A stretch of DNA of 64,000 bases, taken from positions 55,142,357 through 55,206,356 of the forward strand of contig CM067322.1 in NCBI GenBank assembly GCA_034231615.1, in the 5' to 3' direction. The notes beneath the pieces are model-generated. The model had not been told where the DNA came from. It did not search any database and was given only the letters and a program-made list of their open reading frames with translations. Origin of the DNA: Meghimatium bilineatum (lineage: Eukaryota; Mollusca; Gastropoda; Stylommatophora; Philomycidae). A program made the translations under genes and the position numbers. Shown here piece after piece: positions 23,362 to 34,767 of the stretch (positions within the stretch are counted from its first letter, which is position 1; each line of letters begins with the position of its first letter).

Positions 23362-23570
23362 TTAACCAATTAAACTCAACCCCATTCGTTCTTCTTTATG
23401 ATGGTCAATCAACAACTGTGAATCAACCAAGAAAACACCTTCTGATGCTTCAGTTTCTTCTGAATTTCCATGTGAACTCTCCCATATGACAGAAAATTCA
23501 TTAGTTAGTGAACGCAAATTCCAGCAATGGTCAACCCTTATTGCTGCATCAATCTCACAGATGGCTTCTA
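23362..23570 (-). mobile_element. Mariner transposase fragment
   Basis: The minus strand encodes VEAICEIDAAIRVDH, then NLRSLTNEF and finally LLIDHHKEERMGLSL. It aligns with residues 77-143 of the intact transposase at 62 kb (the segment ending DHHKEERMGWSL). It is a separate, diverged copy without recognisable ends. Confidence 0.75.
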
Positions 23571-23639
23571 CTGTTACAACAACATGCATATAACCCTAAC
23601 TCTGGAAGATATTCTGTACCTGTCATCCTTCTGGAAACA

Positions 23640-23905
23640 TTTGAGCCTGGTCCTTCACTGTTGTCTTCAACATTTTCACTGTACACTTCATTCATTGGTG
23701 AATTTTATTGGGTTAACATCCTTTGGCTGTAAGATATTGAATCACTATTCATTTGTTCAACTTGGATGGATTTATGAAACTGGATTAATGAATTATTTGC
23801 AACAGACACCATACTTAGGAGGAGAATAATCACATGATAAATTGTTCATTGGTCTATCATTATGACTTTAGTTCTGATGTCTTTATGCTCCTCACAAGTT
23901 GGCAT
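23640..23905. repeat. Unclassified repeat R3 (copy 1)
   Basis: About 260 bases that align with 34885-35165: CCTTCACTGTTGTCTTCAA, then GGTTAACATCCTTTGGCTGT, then TGGATGGATTTAT. No coding capacity. It abuts the mariner fragment and could be its old flank or an independent element. Confidence 0.5.
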
Positions 23906-24104
23906 GCATAACGCAGCACCAATGCGCCTAATTTAATCACACCTTTAGTGACCTTTATTTTTGCATTTAGTAAACTACCGGTACTCTTTCTGTCAAATCA
24001 ACAGTAATCTAATTATGTATTAATAATCATGAGCTAAGTCAGTGATGAGACTATGACAACAGTCATGATTAACAACCAGTAATGTGAAGTCAGCAGTGTG
24101 ATTA

Positions 24105-24690
24105 TATGTGAGTATTCATAACTTCATATTTTGTAATGGTATTATATGTGAGTATTCATAACTGAAGATTATGTACTAGGATTATATGTGAGTATTCATA
24201 ACTGAAGATTATGTACTAGGATTATATGTTAGTATTCATAACTGAAGATTATGTACTAGGATTATATGTTAGTATTCATAACTGAAGATTATGTACTAGG
24301 ATTATATGTGAGTATTCATAACTGAAGATTATGTACTAGGATTATATGTGAGTATTCATAACTGAAGATTATGTACTAGGATTATATGTGAGTATTCATA
24401 ACTGAAGATTATGTACTAGGATTATATGTGAGTATTCATAACTGAAGATTATGTACTAGAATTATATGTGAGTATTCATAACTGAAGATTATGTACTAGA
24501 ATTATATGTGAGTATTCATAACTGAAGATTATGTACTAGAATTATATGTTAGTATTCATAACTGAAGATTATGTATTAGGATTATATGTTAGTATTCATA
24601 ACTGAAGATTATGTACTAGGATTATATGTTAGTATTCATAACTGAAGATTATGTATTAGGATTATATGTTAGTATTCATAACTTCACATT
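24105..24690. repeat. 40-bp minisatellite
   Basis: About 14 nearly identical copies of a 40-bp unit (ATTATATGTGAGTATTCATA plus ACTGAAGATTATGTACTAGG). The high similarity between units indicates recent expansion or ongoing homogenisation. Confidence 0.95.
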
Positions 24691-25371
24691 TTGTAATGAA
24701 ATTATGTCAGTATTCATAACAGAACATTCTGTAAAGAGAAGGGATCTTTACAATCTGAGTTCAGTAATGATCTTCTATCAATTGCACTCTCCCATTTATT
24801 TGTACTCAGTTTCTGACCTCACCCAACAATTTATCATTACTTTAAAACTGATTTCATGTCAAAGGTCAGTGTGTTGTTTGATGTTGCAATCTTGGACTGT
24901 AACTGAAGTGGGTACATATCATCAGATCTCATTATATTGTATATAGTTGTACATTTCATATGCATTATTGTTGATTACTTAAGCAGTATTTATAGGGTCT
25001 AAAAATGTAGTCTTCCAGTACTTTGTTGTAATGTTACAGAACAAAATTGAAGTTAGTTGAAAGATCATGCACAGTGCACATCAAACCATTGGTCTATAAG
25101 TGCTGTGATCTCCTCAAGATATCCTTCAGAGTATAGTGCCTGACCACATCTACTCTGTGTTGGTTTACCAGTTTGCTCTGGTTATCTTCATAACATTCTT
25201 GTTTAGTCACATCCCTCTTTATGTAGTTGGCTCAGGGTTGCAGATTCACAAGAATTTGTTACATCGGTCACTCATCCTTATCTCTCTAAGAGCATTCAGA
25301 ACATCAGTTTGGTCAATTGCTTGTTTGGTCTATACTTGCATACTTTGTATTTACTACAAATACTATTGTTA

Positions 25372-25500
25372 TTGGTAGCATGTATCCTATTCAGGATGTA
25401 GCTTTAAACCAACATTTTTTTGGCTGTAGTGATTTTCTTAGGCAATATAAATATTTTCAATAGTTTGCCATTGCTTTCTGAATTATCTGATGCACAATTT
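25372..25500. repeat. Repeat R1 (copy 3)
   Basis: Same family as 13245-13440: GGTAGCATGTATCCTATTCA, then TTTTTGGCTGTAGTGATTTT, then TTGCCATTGCTTTCTGAA. Confidence 0.5.
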
Positions 25501-25624
25501 TGTGTGGATTCAAACTCTGTATCGTGGGTGCCACAGATGCACTCTGTACCACGCTCCCACAGAGCCGGACAGTTATACAGAATTAGTTATCATCATCAAG
25601 TGACATATTTTTTCCAGAACGTAG

Positions 25625-25880
25625 TCTTTCCTATGGATCTCTTGAATTCTCAGCGGTCTTGAGCAAGTTGGCCTACCACTTCCAGTGACATGCGCAGGCA
25701 TTCTTCAATGTCTTTTGTCCAACGGTGTCTTGGTCGACCTTTGCCCATTGCCTTCTAACATCCCCTCCAGTAACACTCCATGCCGTTGTGTCTCTTAATG
25801 TGACCAAAAAAAACTAGCTTTTCCATAGAAAATTTCTTGCCACTATACTCCTGTAGTTTTCCGTGCTATACATTTATTAT
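25625..25880 (-). mobile_element. LINE C-terminal/3' fragment
   Basis: On the minus strand this resembles the end of LINE ORFs: a GRPRHRW-type basic motif, then a helix carrying MSLEVVGQLAQDR-like residues, broken by stops. The upstream DNA also has the HLRDTTAWS-like stretch. Clade not determined. Confidence 0.5.
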
Positions 25881-26044
25881 TTATAATTTAGTTATAAATT
25901 AGTTATACATTTCATAAAACAGACATGAAACGGACAATGTCTTGATTTAGTCTGTTTTATATAATATTAGCTATATTCTTATATGTCATTTTTTTGCAAA
26001 CCTTTTGTGTGTATTTATATACATATTGGTAAACAGTTTTACTG

Positions 26045-26189
26045 CACTGATACAACATATTTCTATAACAGAAATTTGCTACATACAGTATAAACAATAA
26101 ATAAAAATAATTGGGGATTGTGAAAAATGTGGTCAAATAGGGAAATTTGTTATAAAAGGTTGCCCCTTATTAGAGATTTCACTGTATTG
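26045..26189. repeat. pogo/Tigger-like MITE (copy 5)
   Basis: Contains TATAACAGAAATTTGCTACA, GGAAATTTGTTATAAAAGG and GAGATTTCACTGTA, matching copy 4 in order. The left terminus is degraded. Confidence 0.5.
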
Positions 26190-26249
26190 AGAACACACAC
26201 CATGGGCAGATAACAAGCATAATCAAGATATTCCAAAATAAATTATTTC

Positions 26250-26440
26250 AAAATGAGAGCTGCTCACCTACATCAGAAGACAGTCCATATCATGAGGAGA
26301 GGAAGAAAAATGGAGAACATGTGATAACAGGCAAGTGCAAGAGAGGTAGAGGAAGATCAGGAGAGGTGATACTGGGCAGCTTGGCATTGTGGCATGGGCA
26401 AAGATTTGTATAAGAAATGATTGACAGTTTGAGATAGACT
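26250..26440 (+). mobile_element. LINE C-terminal remnant
   Basis: A basic, arginine-rich piece (around AGAGGTAGAGGAAGATCAGG) resembles the KRGRGRPR motif near the end of LINE proteins. It is short and degraded, so this call is tentative. Confidence 0.35.
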
Positions 26441-26514
26441 GCTGTAGGCAGACATGTTAACTAATGCCACAAATTAGTTTAATATCAGTAATTTATGTTT
26501 AAAGGAAACCACTG

Positions 26515-27385
26515 TCATTATTTTGATTGTAGTTTGTGGTACTTATTTCAATTGTAGTTTATAGTATTTGATTATTTCAATTGTAATTTATGGTTTTTGA
26601 TTGTGGTATTTGATTATAAATTATTTCAATTGTAGTTGATGGTATTTAATTATGTCAATTGTAGTTGATGGTATTTAATTATGTCAATTGTAGTTGATGG
26701 TATTTGATTATTTCAATTGTAGTTTATGGTATTTGATTATTTCAATTGCAATTTATGATTTTTGATTGTGGTATTTGATTATTTCAATTGTAGTTGATGG
26801 TATTTAATTATGTCAATTGTAGTTGATGGTATTTATTTATGTCAATTGTAGTTGATGGTATTTGATTTATTTTATTGCATTTTATAGTATTTGATTATTT
26901 AAATTGTGGCTTATGGTATTTAATTTTTTACTTGCATTTTATAGTGTTTGATTGTTTCAATAACTAATTAAAATTAGGAAAAGAGTTGATATAATATCAT
27001 GTATTGAAAGACAGCAAATAAAATGGTTCATTCAACTTATGAGAATGAACCAAGTACCAATAAGAGCATATAACAAAAGAATGTCCGGGTGTAAAGCCAA
27101 AGGTAGACCAAGAAAACGGTGGATAGAAACATCAAGATAGCTTTGAACAAACATGGACTAAATGCAACCACAGTGACACATCTGGCCTTGGAACAACAGC
27201 TTAAGCTCCCACTCCTACACTTAACGACAAGTGTGAATAAGATCAACCATCATTCACCTGGGAACAGACAATAGATCATTTCAAATGCAGTGTACGATAC
27301 TTGATTATTTCATTTCATGTGCAATTTTTGGTATTTGGTAATTATTTCATAAATACCAAATTATTTAAATGGTATGTGATTATTT
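26515..27385. repeat. ~29-bp minisatellite, split by a LINE fragment
   Basis: Repeats of a unit close to TTGTAGTTGATGGTATTTGA plus TTATTTCAA occupy 26515-26962 and resume at 27284-27385. The 320 bases between are a LINE 3' fragment. The array units are fairly diverged. Confidence 0.8.
26963..27283 (+). mobile_element. LINE 3' fragment inside the minisatellite
   Basis: Reads IERQQIKWFIQLMRMNQVP and then KAKGRPRKRWIET, the C-terminal end of a LINE ORF. It is followed by a 3' UTR (CATCTGGCCTTGGAACAACA) that matches 53310-53410. A related C-terminus lies on the minus strand at 30.95-31.2 kb. Confidence 0.75.
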
Positions 27386-27390
27386 CAATT

Positions 27391-27615
27391 GGGGATCTGT
27401 GTCGTAGTGGTTAGGCCTTATGTTCAAGAAGGTGTGGTTTCAAATCCAGCTTGTAGTGCATCACATAGTGCCTGGCTTCACATATGAGTGGTCCTCTGTT
27501 TATTCCCCAATTGAGGTGGAAATGTATTTCAGATTGCAACTGCTCCCGGGTCGACCCAGCATTAATTGGGTACCGGTTTACGTGCAGCTGCGTACCTTCA
27601 AAAAGTGACACAGTT
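27391..27615 (+). mobile_element. tRNA-derived SINE candidate
   Basis: Its 5' part looks like a tRNA: GGGGATCTGTGTCGTAGTGG with an A-box-like TAGTGGTTAGG, and a B-box-like GGTTTCAAATCC about 35 bases further. A body with CCCAATTGAGGTGG and ATTGGGTACCGG follows. No second copy is evident in this window, so the family is not confirmed. Confidence 0.55.
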
Positions 27616-27770
27616 AAAACTTACCATATTAGTGCTAGACTGAGGACTGAAAAAATAGTAACACATATCTCAAGAGTGATTTGCACAGATGGTTGTATAG
27701 TTTCTCACGATGCTGTCTGATTCACGCACAGAGATAAAATGTTACAGGGAATGTTGCCTGTCATGCATGT

Positions 27771-27968
27771 TGTAATGGGGTGGTGTTAGCTGTCCCATGC
27801 CATGGAGGATCAAAGTGACCCAGAAGTCATGCTGAAATCAGATATGTCATGCTAATAGGTGCAGATATCGTGGCTAAAATGTAAACCATGAAACAACACA
27901 TTCCGCTCTCTGGACTACATCCTGCTAATCTGCAGCAGTTTTCGACTGAACGCAGTAAAAGATATAAA
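27771..27968 (+). mobile_element. SINE-A, diverged partial copy
   Basis: Matches the 3' two thirds of SINE-A: AGCTGTCCCATGCCATGG, GTGACCCAGAAGTCATGCTG, AACCATGAAACAACACATTC and GACTACATCCTGCTAATCTG. It ends near CGAACGCAG-like sequence without a clear tail. Confidence 0.7.
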
Positions 27969-27999
27969 GAGTTTTAAGGGTATTTTAGTATTACAGACT

Positions 28000-29400
28000 A
28001 ATATTTTTGAAAGTTGTCATGTGATCTACTGCAATGTCATTTTTACTAGTTGACATCTGTTTCAATGTAAATTTTAAACCAAATAATGTGAATTAATTGT
28101 GCTCAAATGTAAATATATATTATCTGCATGTATACATATAGATGAAAGAAGTAAACACATATTTTTGATAAAAACAAGCCACATTTTAGTTGAAGAACAA
28201 ATGTGTTTTTGTGTTCCTTAGTCAATGTGGTACTGAAACTTTTTACAGATACATTCACTCATTCTTACCAGAACTTGAAGGATATGCATGCTGATGGTTC
28301 CTGTGGCTTTCTGGTTAAACACACTCCTTATTCTGTCCTGTATGTGTCAGACTTGTGTCCAAATTTTATGAGAATTCCTCACAATACAGATATATGATCA
28401 AATGCCGTTTCTTCACATAAGTGATTGCTAAGCAGCAACACTATGTCTGCCTGATCCATATCCAATAGTTCACTAACAAATGCTAATGTCTAGTCTTATC
28501 AAGTTTATAACTCTATAACAAGAGTTGATACTTTTGCTTGCAAGCTGCATGTTTTTATCCTAAAATTGTCTTTGTCTGTCATAACCAGCTTTCACAAGTG
28601 TTCAAAGCCTGCTTCCAGCATCTTTTTCCAGATTGAGGGATTCATGGCTGAGGCTCAAAAGACACATTTTCACAAACATCCATGTAACACAGCATGGACT
28701 GTTCTACAGTTTTCTTGTTAAAAATCAGCTCTACATACAAAATATCTAAGGAATCTGATAACTTTCACCAAACACAGAAGACCCAGTCACTGTAACTGGC
28801 AATCGTGAAGGTATAAGGCTGAAAATCAGAGTATATTGCAATTTCTCAGCCATATCCCAAAATAAATGGTCTATGGTGAACAAATGTTATAAAATGCAAG
28901 AAAGAGGCAGACCAAAGTTGTAATACAAGAACACATGCAGAACATCAATAATTTCCATTGTCATCGTTCAGAACAACAGAAAAAAAATTGGAAAATTTTT
29001 CATTCGCATCACATGAAAAACAAGCCTATGCTGTTAGGAAATCTGAGAACTCAATAATAAACAGAGCAGATGAACAAATGCTAAGGTGCAAGAATCAATA
29101 GTCTGGGTTGATTGGTTTATAATATAAACAGACCAGAATAAAGTGTTCCCACGCTTCTTATTCAGCTGAACAAATCATGCATGGATGATGGATCTGTAGA
29201 TTTTGTCATAAGAACTGTTTGACTCATGTCCACTAAACTTGAATACGGTAGTTTGCTTCAGATCTTCTGTCAAATATATCATCATAGAATGTCTGTTACC
29301 ATTACTGGATGAGGTCCTCTCATCTGGCATGATCAGCAAACTGAAAGGGGTTGAAATCACAAATCGAAACATCCACAATAATCACTTTGCTATACTACTT
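28000..29400. other. Intergenic, nothing recognised
   Basis: About 1.4 kb. One plus-strand ORF (28203-28397) has no recognisable domain or splice signals, so I do not call it a gene. Confidence 0.35.
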
Positions 29401-29599
29401 TAGGACATACAAACCTCTGTGACATCAGTTTGAAAGGAACATCAACATATTAAGAAGGTTGTGGACAAATAATACTAACATGAAATCTAATACAGCAAAC
29501 ATTTTGTATGATGACGATGGAACCATACAAATATATGACAAATCATGTCATGACAGAATAGTACAGCTGACTATGGAGGATACTACTGATAATCAAGCA

Positions 29600-29965
29600 A
29601 ATGTACCAATCTTGCTCATTAACAAATGATCAAATCAATCAGAAAGACACAAACATCAACACAAGATGACTATCAAATTATAAACAGATGAGAACATGTT
29701 GCAATTCTACACCTCAGAACATAATGCAACTGACTCTGCAATAACATTTTTTTTAAAATATAAGATTGGCAACACCGCCATGTATACAACCACAGACTGC
29801 AGAACATATACTGGTAATTCAAGCATGTCCAGAATATAACAGGCTGATACAACTATATTGACCCATAGAAACAACACTGGAATCGGAGCACTTTGAGGCC
29901 TTGTATAAGGTACAAAAGACAGTAAAGTTTATTCAAGAGACAAAATTACAAATATAGACATATTT
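29600..29965 (+). mobile_element. LINE family D 3' end (copy 2)
   Basis: Aligns with 11840-12200: CACAAGATGACTATCAAATT, then YKIGNTAMYTT-like coding, and the end motif VQKTVKFIQETKLQI with a stop near 29955. Small deletions and shifts occur throughout. Confidence 0.75.
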
Positions 29966-30174
29966 CAAGCAAAGAAGATGAATAAATTCATGTCAAAAGC
30001 CATGTATTTGAAGTATACATTTTATTAATTTAGTTCTGCATTCTCTTAGTCATAAATTCTGCTTGTTTATATGCTATTACATCAGCAGTTTCTGTACAGA
30101 TATTGATTTTATATAATAAAATTGCTAGACCCACACAGTTTGATAAGCATGGCATTTGTAGATGCAATGACTTC

Positions 30175-30450
30175 ATTTTGTACTCAGCATCTGACCCTTT
30201 ATCATCATCATCAAACCCATAGCCCTTCAGGGTCATAGGTGTGTCACACTGGAAACATCAACACACAAATTTTGCCATACCTCTCTGTTATCATTTCGTT
30301 GTCCAGTCTTTAATATTGTCAACCCATAATTTCCTCTGACATCCTCGTCTTCTTCCACCCTCAACTGTTCCCTGCATGATATTTTTGGAAAGAGAACCAT
30401 GCCTCATTACGTGGCCAAACAACACAAGTTTGCGATGCCTCAAAAGTCAG
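30175..30450 (-). mobile_element. LINE 3' fragment
   Basis: On the minus strand there is a LINE-like C-terminal stretch around HVMRHGSLSKNIMQGTVEGG, then KKTRMSEEIMG. A 3' end with an ATGATGATGATAA-type repeat follows. A similar end occurs at 63740-63800. Confidence 0.5.
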
Positions 30451-30944
30451 ACTAGAATTAATATTTTCATGTAAGCTCTAACAAAGATACTTGGAGAGGA
30501 GATGGGCATCACCAAGCAAGAAATGTCACAATAAATCTAACCCTTATCCACATGGTGACAGTTTTCCATGGGCACAAATAAGAATCTGCTTATGCCACAA
30601 CAAAGTTAACTTTGACAACGGCTAGAAATAAAACAGATTAATAAACAGTTTTAGAATGACTACATAAAATGAAGGTGCTCAGAGATTAACAAAAATACAG
30701 GCACGTGGATAAGAACAAAAACAGTTAGAGAAAAGTTCTAAAACTTAGCCTATCTCAGGAACATACTTGACTGAAACCCACAGAGTAACAGTGAGGGGGC
30801 CACAGCAACAGGTTAATCATAAAAGCAGGTACAATAACCAACCCCATTAATAAAACTGAAGAACATGAATCTATTGTCTATCTCCAGGAGAATGATGGTC
30901 AGAATATCCACATTTGCTGTTAAGCATAAGGGTGGTGACTGGGA

Positions 30945-31215
30945 GCTTTAGTTGTCTACCCAAGGCCAGATCACTTTGGCTGCATTGAATCCATATTTGT
31001 TCAGTGCTGTCTTGTTATTTATCAATCTTGTTCTAGGTCTTCCTCTGGCCTTGTATCCAGATTTGCTTATATGTTCTTGTTGGTAGTTGTTATGGTTCAT
31101 TCTCATAAGGTGTCCAAACCATTTCATTTGTTGTTTCTCAATGTATTCTGTGCATGGTCTTAAACTGATTCCTCTGATTTCATTATTTATGATTTTGTCT
31201 AGTTTGGTGACTTGC
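30945..31215 (-). mobile_element. LINE C-terminal/3' fragment
   Basis: The minus strand reads YIEKQQMKWFGHLMRMNH, then SGYKARGRPRTR and ALNKYGFNAAKVIWP. It is homologous to the fragment in the 26.9-27.3 kb minisatellite. It sits directly downstream (minus sense) of a different LINE at 31.3 kb. Confidence 0.7.
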
Positions 31216-31279
31216 GGCTTTTCTCAGACAATTCATCTCATATGTTGTAAGTTTTCTCTGCAGGGTTGCTGTCAGCGCC

Positions 31280-32070
31280 TATGTCCGTCATTGATAACAG
31301 AGTGTTGGCATAAAAATACTGTTTATCATCTGTGTCTTGACTTTGAAATAAGTACAAATAATACATCAAGTATCATGGCAAGTGGTGTAGGTGATCATGC
31401 TTCTCCACAACTCTCTGTCTCTTGTGTTGTTAATAAGTTCAGTTGGTGGCATTCGCTTGTGCCACAGTGACAACCCATCCAGGAATTTTTCAGTCTCTTT
31501 TTCCTTGATCTTTCTGGTGATTACTAAATGTTCAAATTTTGTTTTTCTCATCACATGCCTTAAAAATCTTGACTGTCTGCTTCTAATGTTTGCTACAATT
31601 TGTCTTTTTACTCCAGCATCTCTGATGACATCTACATTAGATTTTTTGACTGTTCCTGAAATTAGTATTCTTCTCAAAAACCACATTTCCGTAGCCTCCA
31701 GCTCACTTTGAGTTTGTTTACCATCCAGCTCACTTTGAGTTTGTTTACCATCCAGCTCACACTTTGAGTTTGTTTACCATCCAGCTGCACATCCATAAAG
31801 AATATTTAGTTTGATATATCACTCTAGCACTCAAATTTGCACATGCATTGATAGTGTTCCATTGAATATAATGTCATTTTTTGAAATGTTGCTTTGACTT
31901 GTGTTATCCTGCTCTTTATCTCAATGGAGCACCAGCCATCTGATGTTAAAACGGTGCTAAGATATTTGACTTTATCCACTTGACTTAATTTTGCATCATT
32001 GATCTTTATATTGCATCAAGGCGGTGTAAAATTCTTTGAAACAACCACAACTTCTGATTAACAGCTTCAA
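31280..32070 (-). mobile_element. LINE family C, RT C-terminus
   Basis: The minus strand encodes EMWFLRRILISGTVKKSN, VANIRSRQSRFLRHVMRK and WHKRMPPTELINNTRDREL. Further upstream there is a region with YLSTVLTSDGW-like RT sequence (31930-31990). The same family is on the minus strand at 40.6-42.3 kb and on the plus strand at 61.0-61.8 kb. A 27-bp triplication interrupts it at about 31698-31786. Confidence 0.8.
31698..31786. repeat. 27-bp tandem triplication
   Basis: CCAGCTCACTTTGAGTTTG plus TTTACCAT occurs three times in a row, inside a degraded LINE. It is a small local duplication. Confidence 0.85.
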
Positions 32071-32079
32071 TAATAGAAA

Positions 32080-33080
32080 ACTATATTAACAAATATTGAT
32101 GAGGATGAATAAATTTCACCATCTTTCAATTGATCACCTTTATCAATGTAGCCCATGTTTCTGATTGATGAGTAAACTTATCATATCAGTTGTTATGATA
32201 ACACTCAATTAAAAGTCATAATTTCCTTAACAAATAATATCAAGTAAGCATTACGTCACAGAGCACACCATTCCAAGTTGAAATATCAACATAAACTTGG
32301 TTCACAATGTTGCCAGATTTTACACAATAGGATTGTCTGATTACAAGCAACAGCACACTTGTTTGTCTTCAATGTTTGTTTATGAAATTATTTGATGATA
32401 GAAATTGTCAGATTAAATGGATGTCTACAATATCAGATTAGATGACTGATTGTAGTTATCAGACCTATACATATATTTTGGGAAAGAATCTCTGACTTAG
32501 AGGATAACTAAGAGCTTATTGCAAAATGTCAACATGAAGATAGTTTATGAATTACCATTTTAAAATTAGATGTTAGAACTGGATGTCCTGGGAATGGAGA
32601 CAAACAAAAATGTATCCTATGTTGGACACCTGGTGAAAGTATAAATGTTGAATACCCAGAACTATGTGGAGAACACTATGAGCAGAAACTGAGGGAAATG
32701 AATGAATAGTTCAAATGATTTAAGTAACATTTGGGAACGATGTACCAATGTTTCTATTTCCATCCATGTGTCACAGGGACCTGAAAGGGAAGCATAAAAT
32801 TTTGAATTGCCATACATATTGTAGGTTGAAACAGGATAATTTTCATATACGATTAGCTACCCATCTCTCAGAACTAACCCTAAATTCCATATTGAAGTTG
32901 CATGTGCAAGATAGAAATATTGCAGTTAAGCTGTAAACTGTGACACAACACTTAGTTTACTGGACTAATCATACAAACTGGTAGAAGTTTGAGAAGTAAA
33001 AAGGTGCTCCTCTATGTATCAGAGCTGATAACATTTGTCAATGTACTAAATCTATTTATCTATCTACTGTCATATCCACT
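32080..33080. other. Region between LINEs beyond the TALPID3 3' end
   Basis: No coding exon recognised. A short stretch near 32920-32980 resembles part of SINE-A (GCTGTAAACTGTGACACAAC) but is too diverged to call with confidence. Confidence 0.35.
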
Positions 33081-33089
33081 TGTGCTGTA

Positions 33090-33370
33090 AAGCATCGTGG
33101 GAGAAGATAGGGTTGTCTATGCTTGCCATTTAGACCGCATTGGCCATGGTCGGTCAGCGTCTCTTTAAGGTTTCTTTGATTGTCTCCACCCATCTAGTTC
33201 TTCCTTGTAGCCCAATCTTCTGCTGTTGTATGCATGATTTAGGTTGTGTTGGTTCCATTCTCATGTGACCAAATCACCTGCTTTACTGTCTCTCGATGTA
33301 GTCTTGACATGATGGTATTTATTTCTTGCCTGACATCTTAATTTCTCTATAATTTCTCTGTGTACTAATG
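33090..33370 (-). mobile_element. LINE C-terminal/3' fragment
   Basis: The minus strand has a LINE-like end around GHMRMEPTQPKSCIQQQKIG, then GLQGRTRWVETI. A 3' UTR follows. It lies just beyond the TALPID3 polyadenylation signal. Confidence 0.5.
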
Positions 33371-33487
33371 TACTTCTTTAAAACCCACATCTAATGTATC
33401 ACACTTGTCTATGTACTAATTTACTAAGTTTAAAAAAAAACCACGACTGATCTGTTTTTGGAATGTTTTACTGTACTATATTGTACA

Positions 33488-33493
33488 TTTATT
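33488..33493 (-). terminator. Candidate TALPID3 poly(A) signal
   Basis: AATAAA on the minus strand, 56 bases after the TALPID3 stop codon. It is the nearest canonical signal in the right orientation. A very short 3' UTR would follow from it. Confidence 0.45.
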
Positions 33494-33548
33494 GTCAAAC
33501 TCAAAACTGATAATTGTCATTCTTCTGAATATGCCAATCACACAATAT

Positions 33549-33672
33549 CTACTTGTCACTCTTGTTGGAGATGTCAATTTCAGACAATTCACTCTCCTCC
33601 CCATCAACTGCAGATGGTATTGTCACAGACATCCTGTATGGGCTTACATTTAAGTCAGCACCTCCACTAATT
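33549..33672 (-). CDS. KIAA0586: TALPID3 last coding exon
   Basis: Acceptor TTTTTTCCAG|AATTAGTGG. It encodes ISGGADLNVSPYRMSVTIPS and an acidic end ELSEIDISNKSDK, then TAG. The block SGG...P..MSV..PS matches the extreme C-terminus of vertebrate TALPID3 as I remember it, which fixes both identity and end of the gene. Confidence 0.88.
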
Positions 33673-34680
33673 CTGGAAAAAAATGGGAAATATAAGAAAT
33701 ATTTGCACTTGTAATAAAAATTAAAGCATATGAAACTTATTGTAAAATCAGTTTCAAACATTTTAATTAGTGAAATTCAATGGCAATGAGAATTAGATTA
33801 TATTTTTTAAATATTGGAATGTATTATTTTTATCAACTCATTCAATATCTTGCTGACAAGTAATATTACGTTTTAGTAAATCTTACACACAACTCAAATA
33901 AATAAACAAGTTTATGTTTGAATAATGTGAAAATACATCTTTGAGCACACATATAGTCTCTCCAGTGTATCTATAGTCCTGATTCTCAAAACAACATAAA
34001 TGAAGCTTAGGTGTATCTATAATCTTGATTCTCATAATAACAATGAAACACAAGTTTATCTATAGTCCTGGTTCTCATAACCTAAATGAAGCACAGGTAT
34101 ATCTTATTCCTGATTCTCATAAAAATATGAACTCACAACTCAACAAGACCACTTTTGTCTTTTAACTACCTCCTTTATAACATGCACAGAAGGTCTCACC
34201 AGTGACCCATCAGACCAACCACAGTGCAAGATCAAACCCCAAGTAGATGACATGTTTATATAGTGAGACTGCTGTTAGGAAGACCTATATTACTTCATCT
34301 GTATAATTACATCTCTTTCTCTCTAGATAACTTTCTTAAAAGCGTTGTACACTGCAGAGTGTTGAAGTCTTCTGGACATTTAAAAAAAAGTTTATCTTAA
34401 TTCCGGGAGTTGAAACAAACCACACTAGTAGCCACATTAATTGGTAATATGCTATTTAACCAATGAAACAAACCTTCGAAGCTCAGACTCATCCAGGGAA
34501 ATCTCTGTATAGTTTAATCCACTTGAGTTGTGTAGTTCAGCCATGTAATCAGATGAATCCCTAGATTCTCTCCTGCTGGACTTCTGTGTACCACTCAGAT
34601 CAAAGTCTACTGATTTCTTAGCACCAGATTGTCTGGACCTCAAGCTTGATGTCAAGAAACCACCTTCTGGACAAACAGGT

Positions 34681-34767
<87 letters not shown>

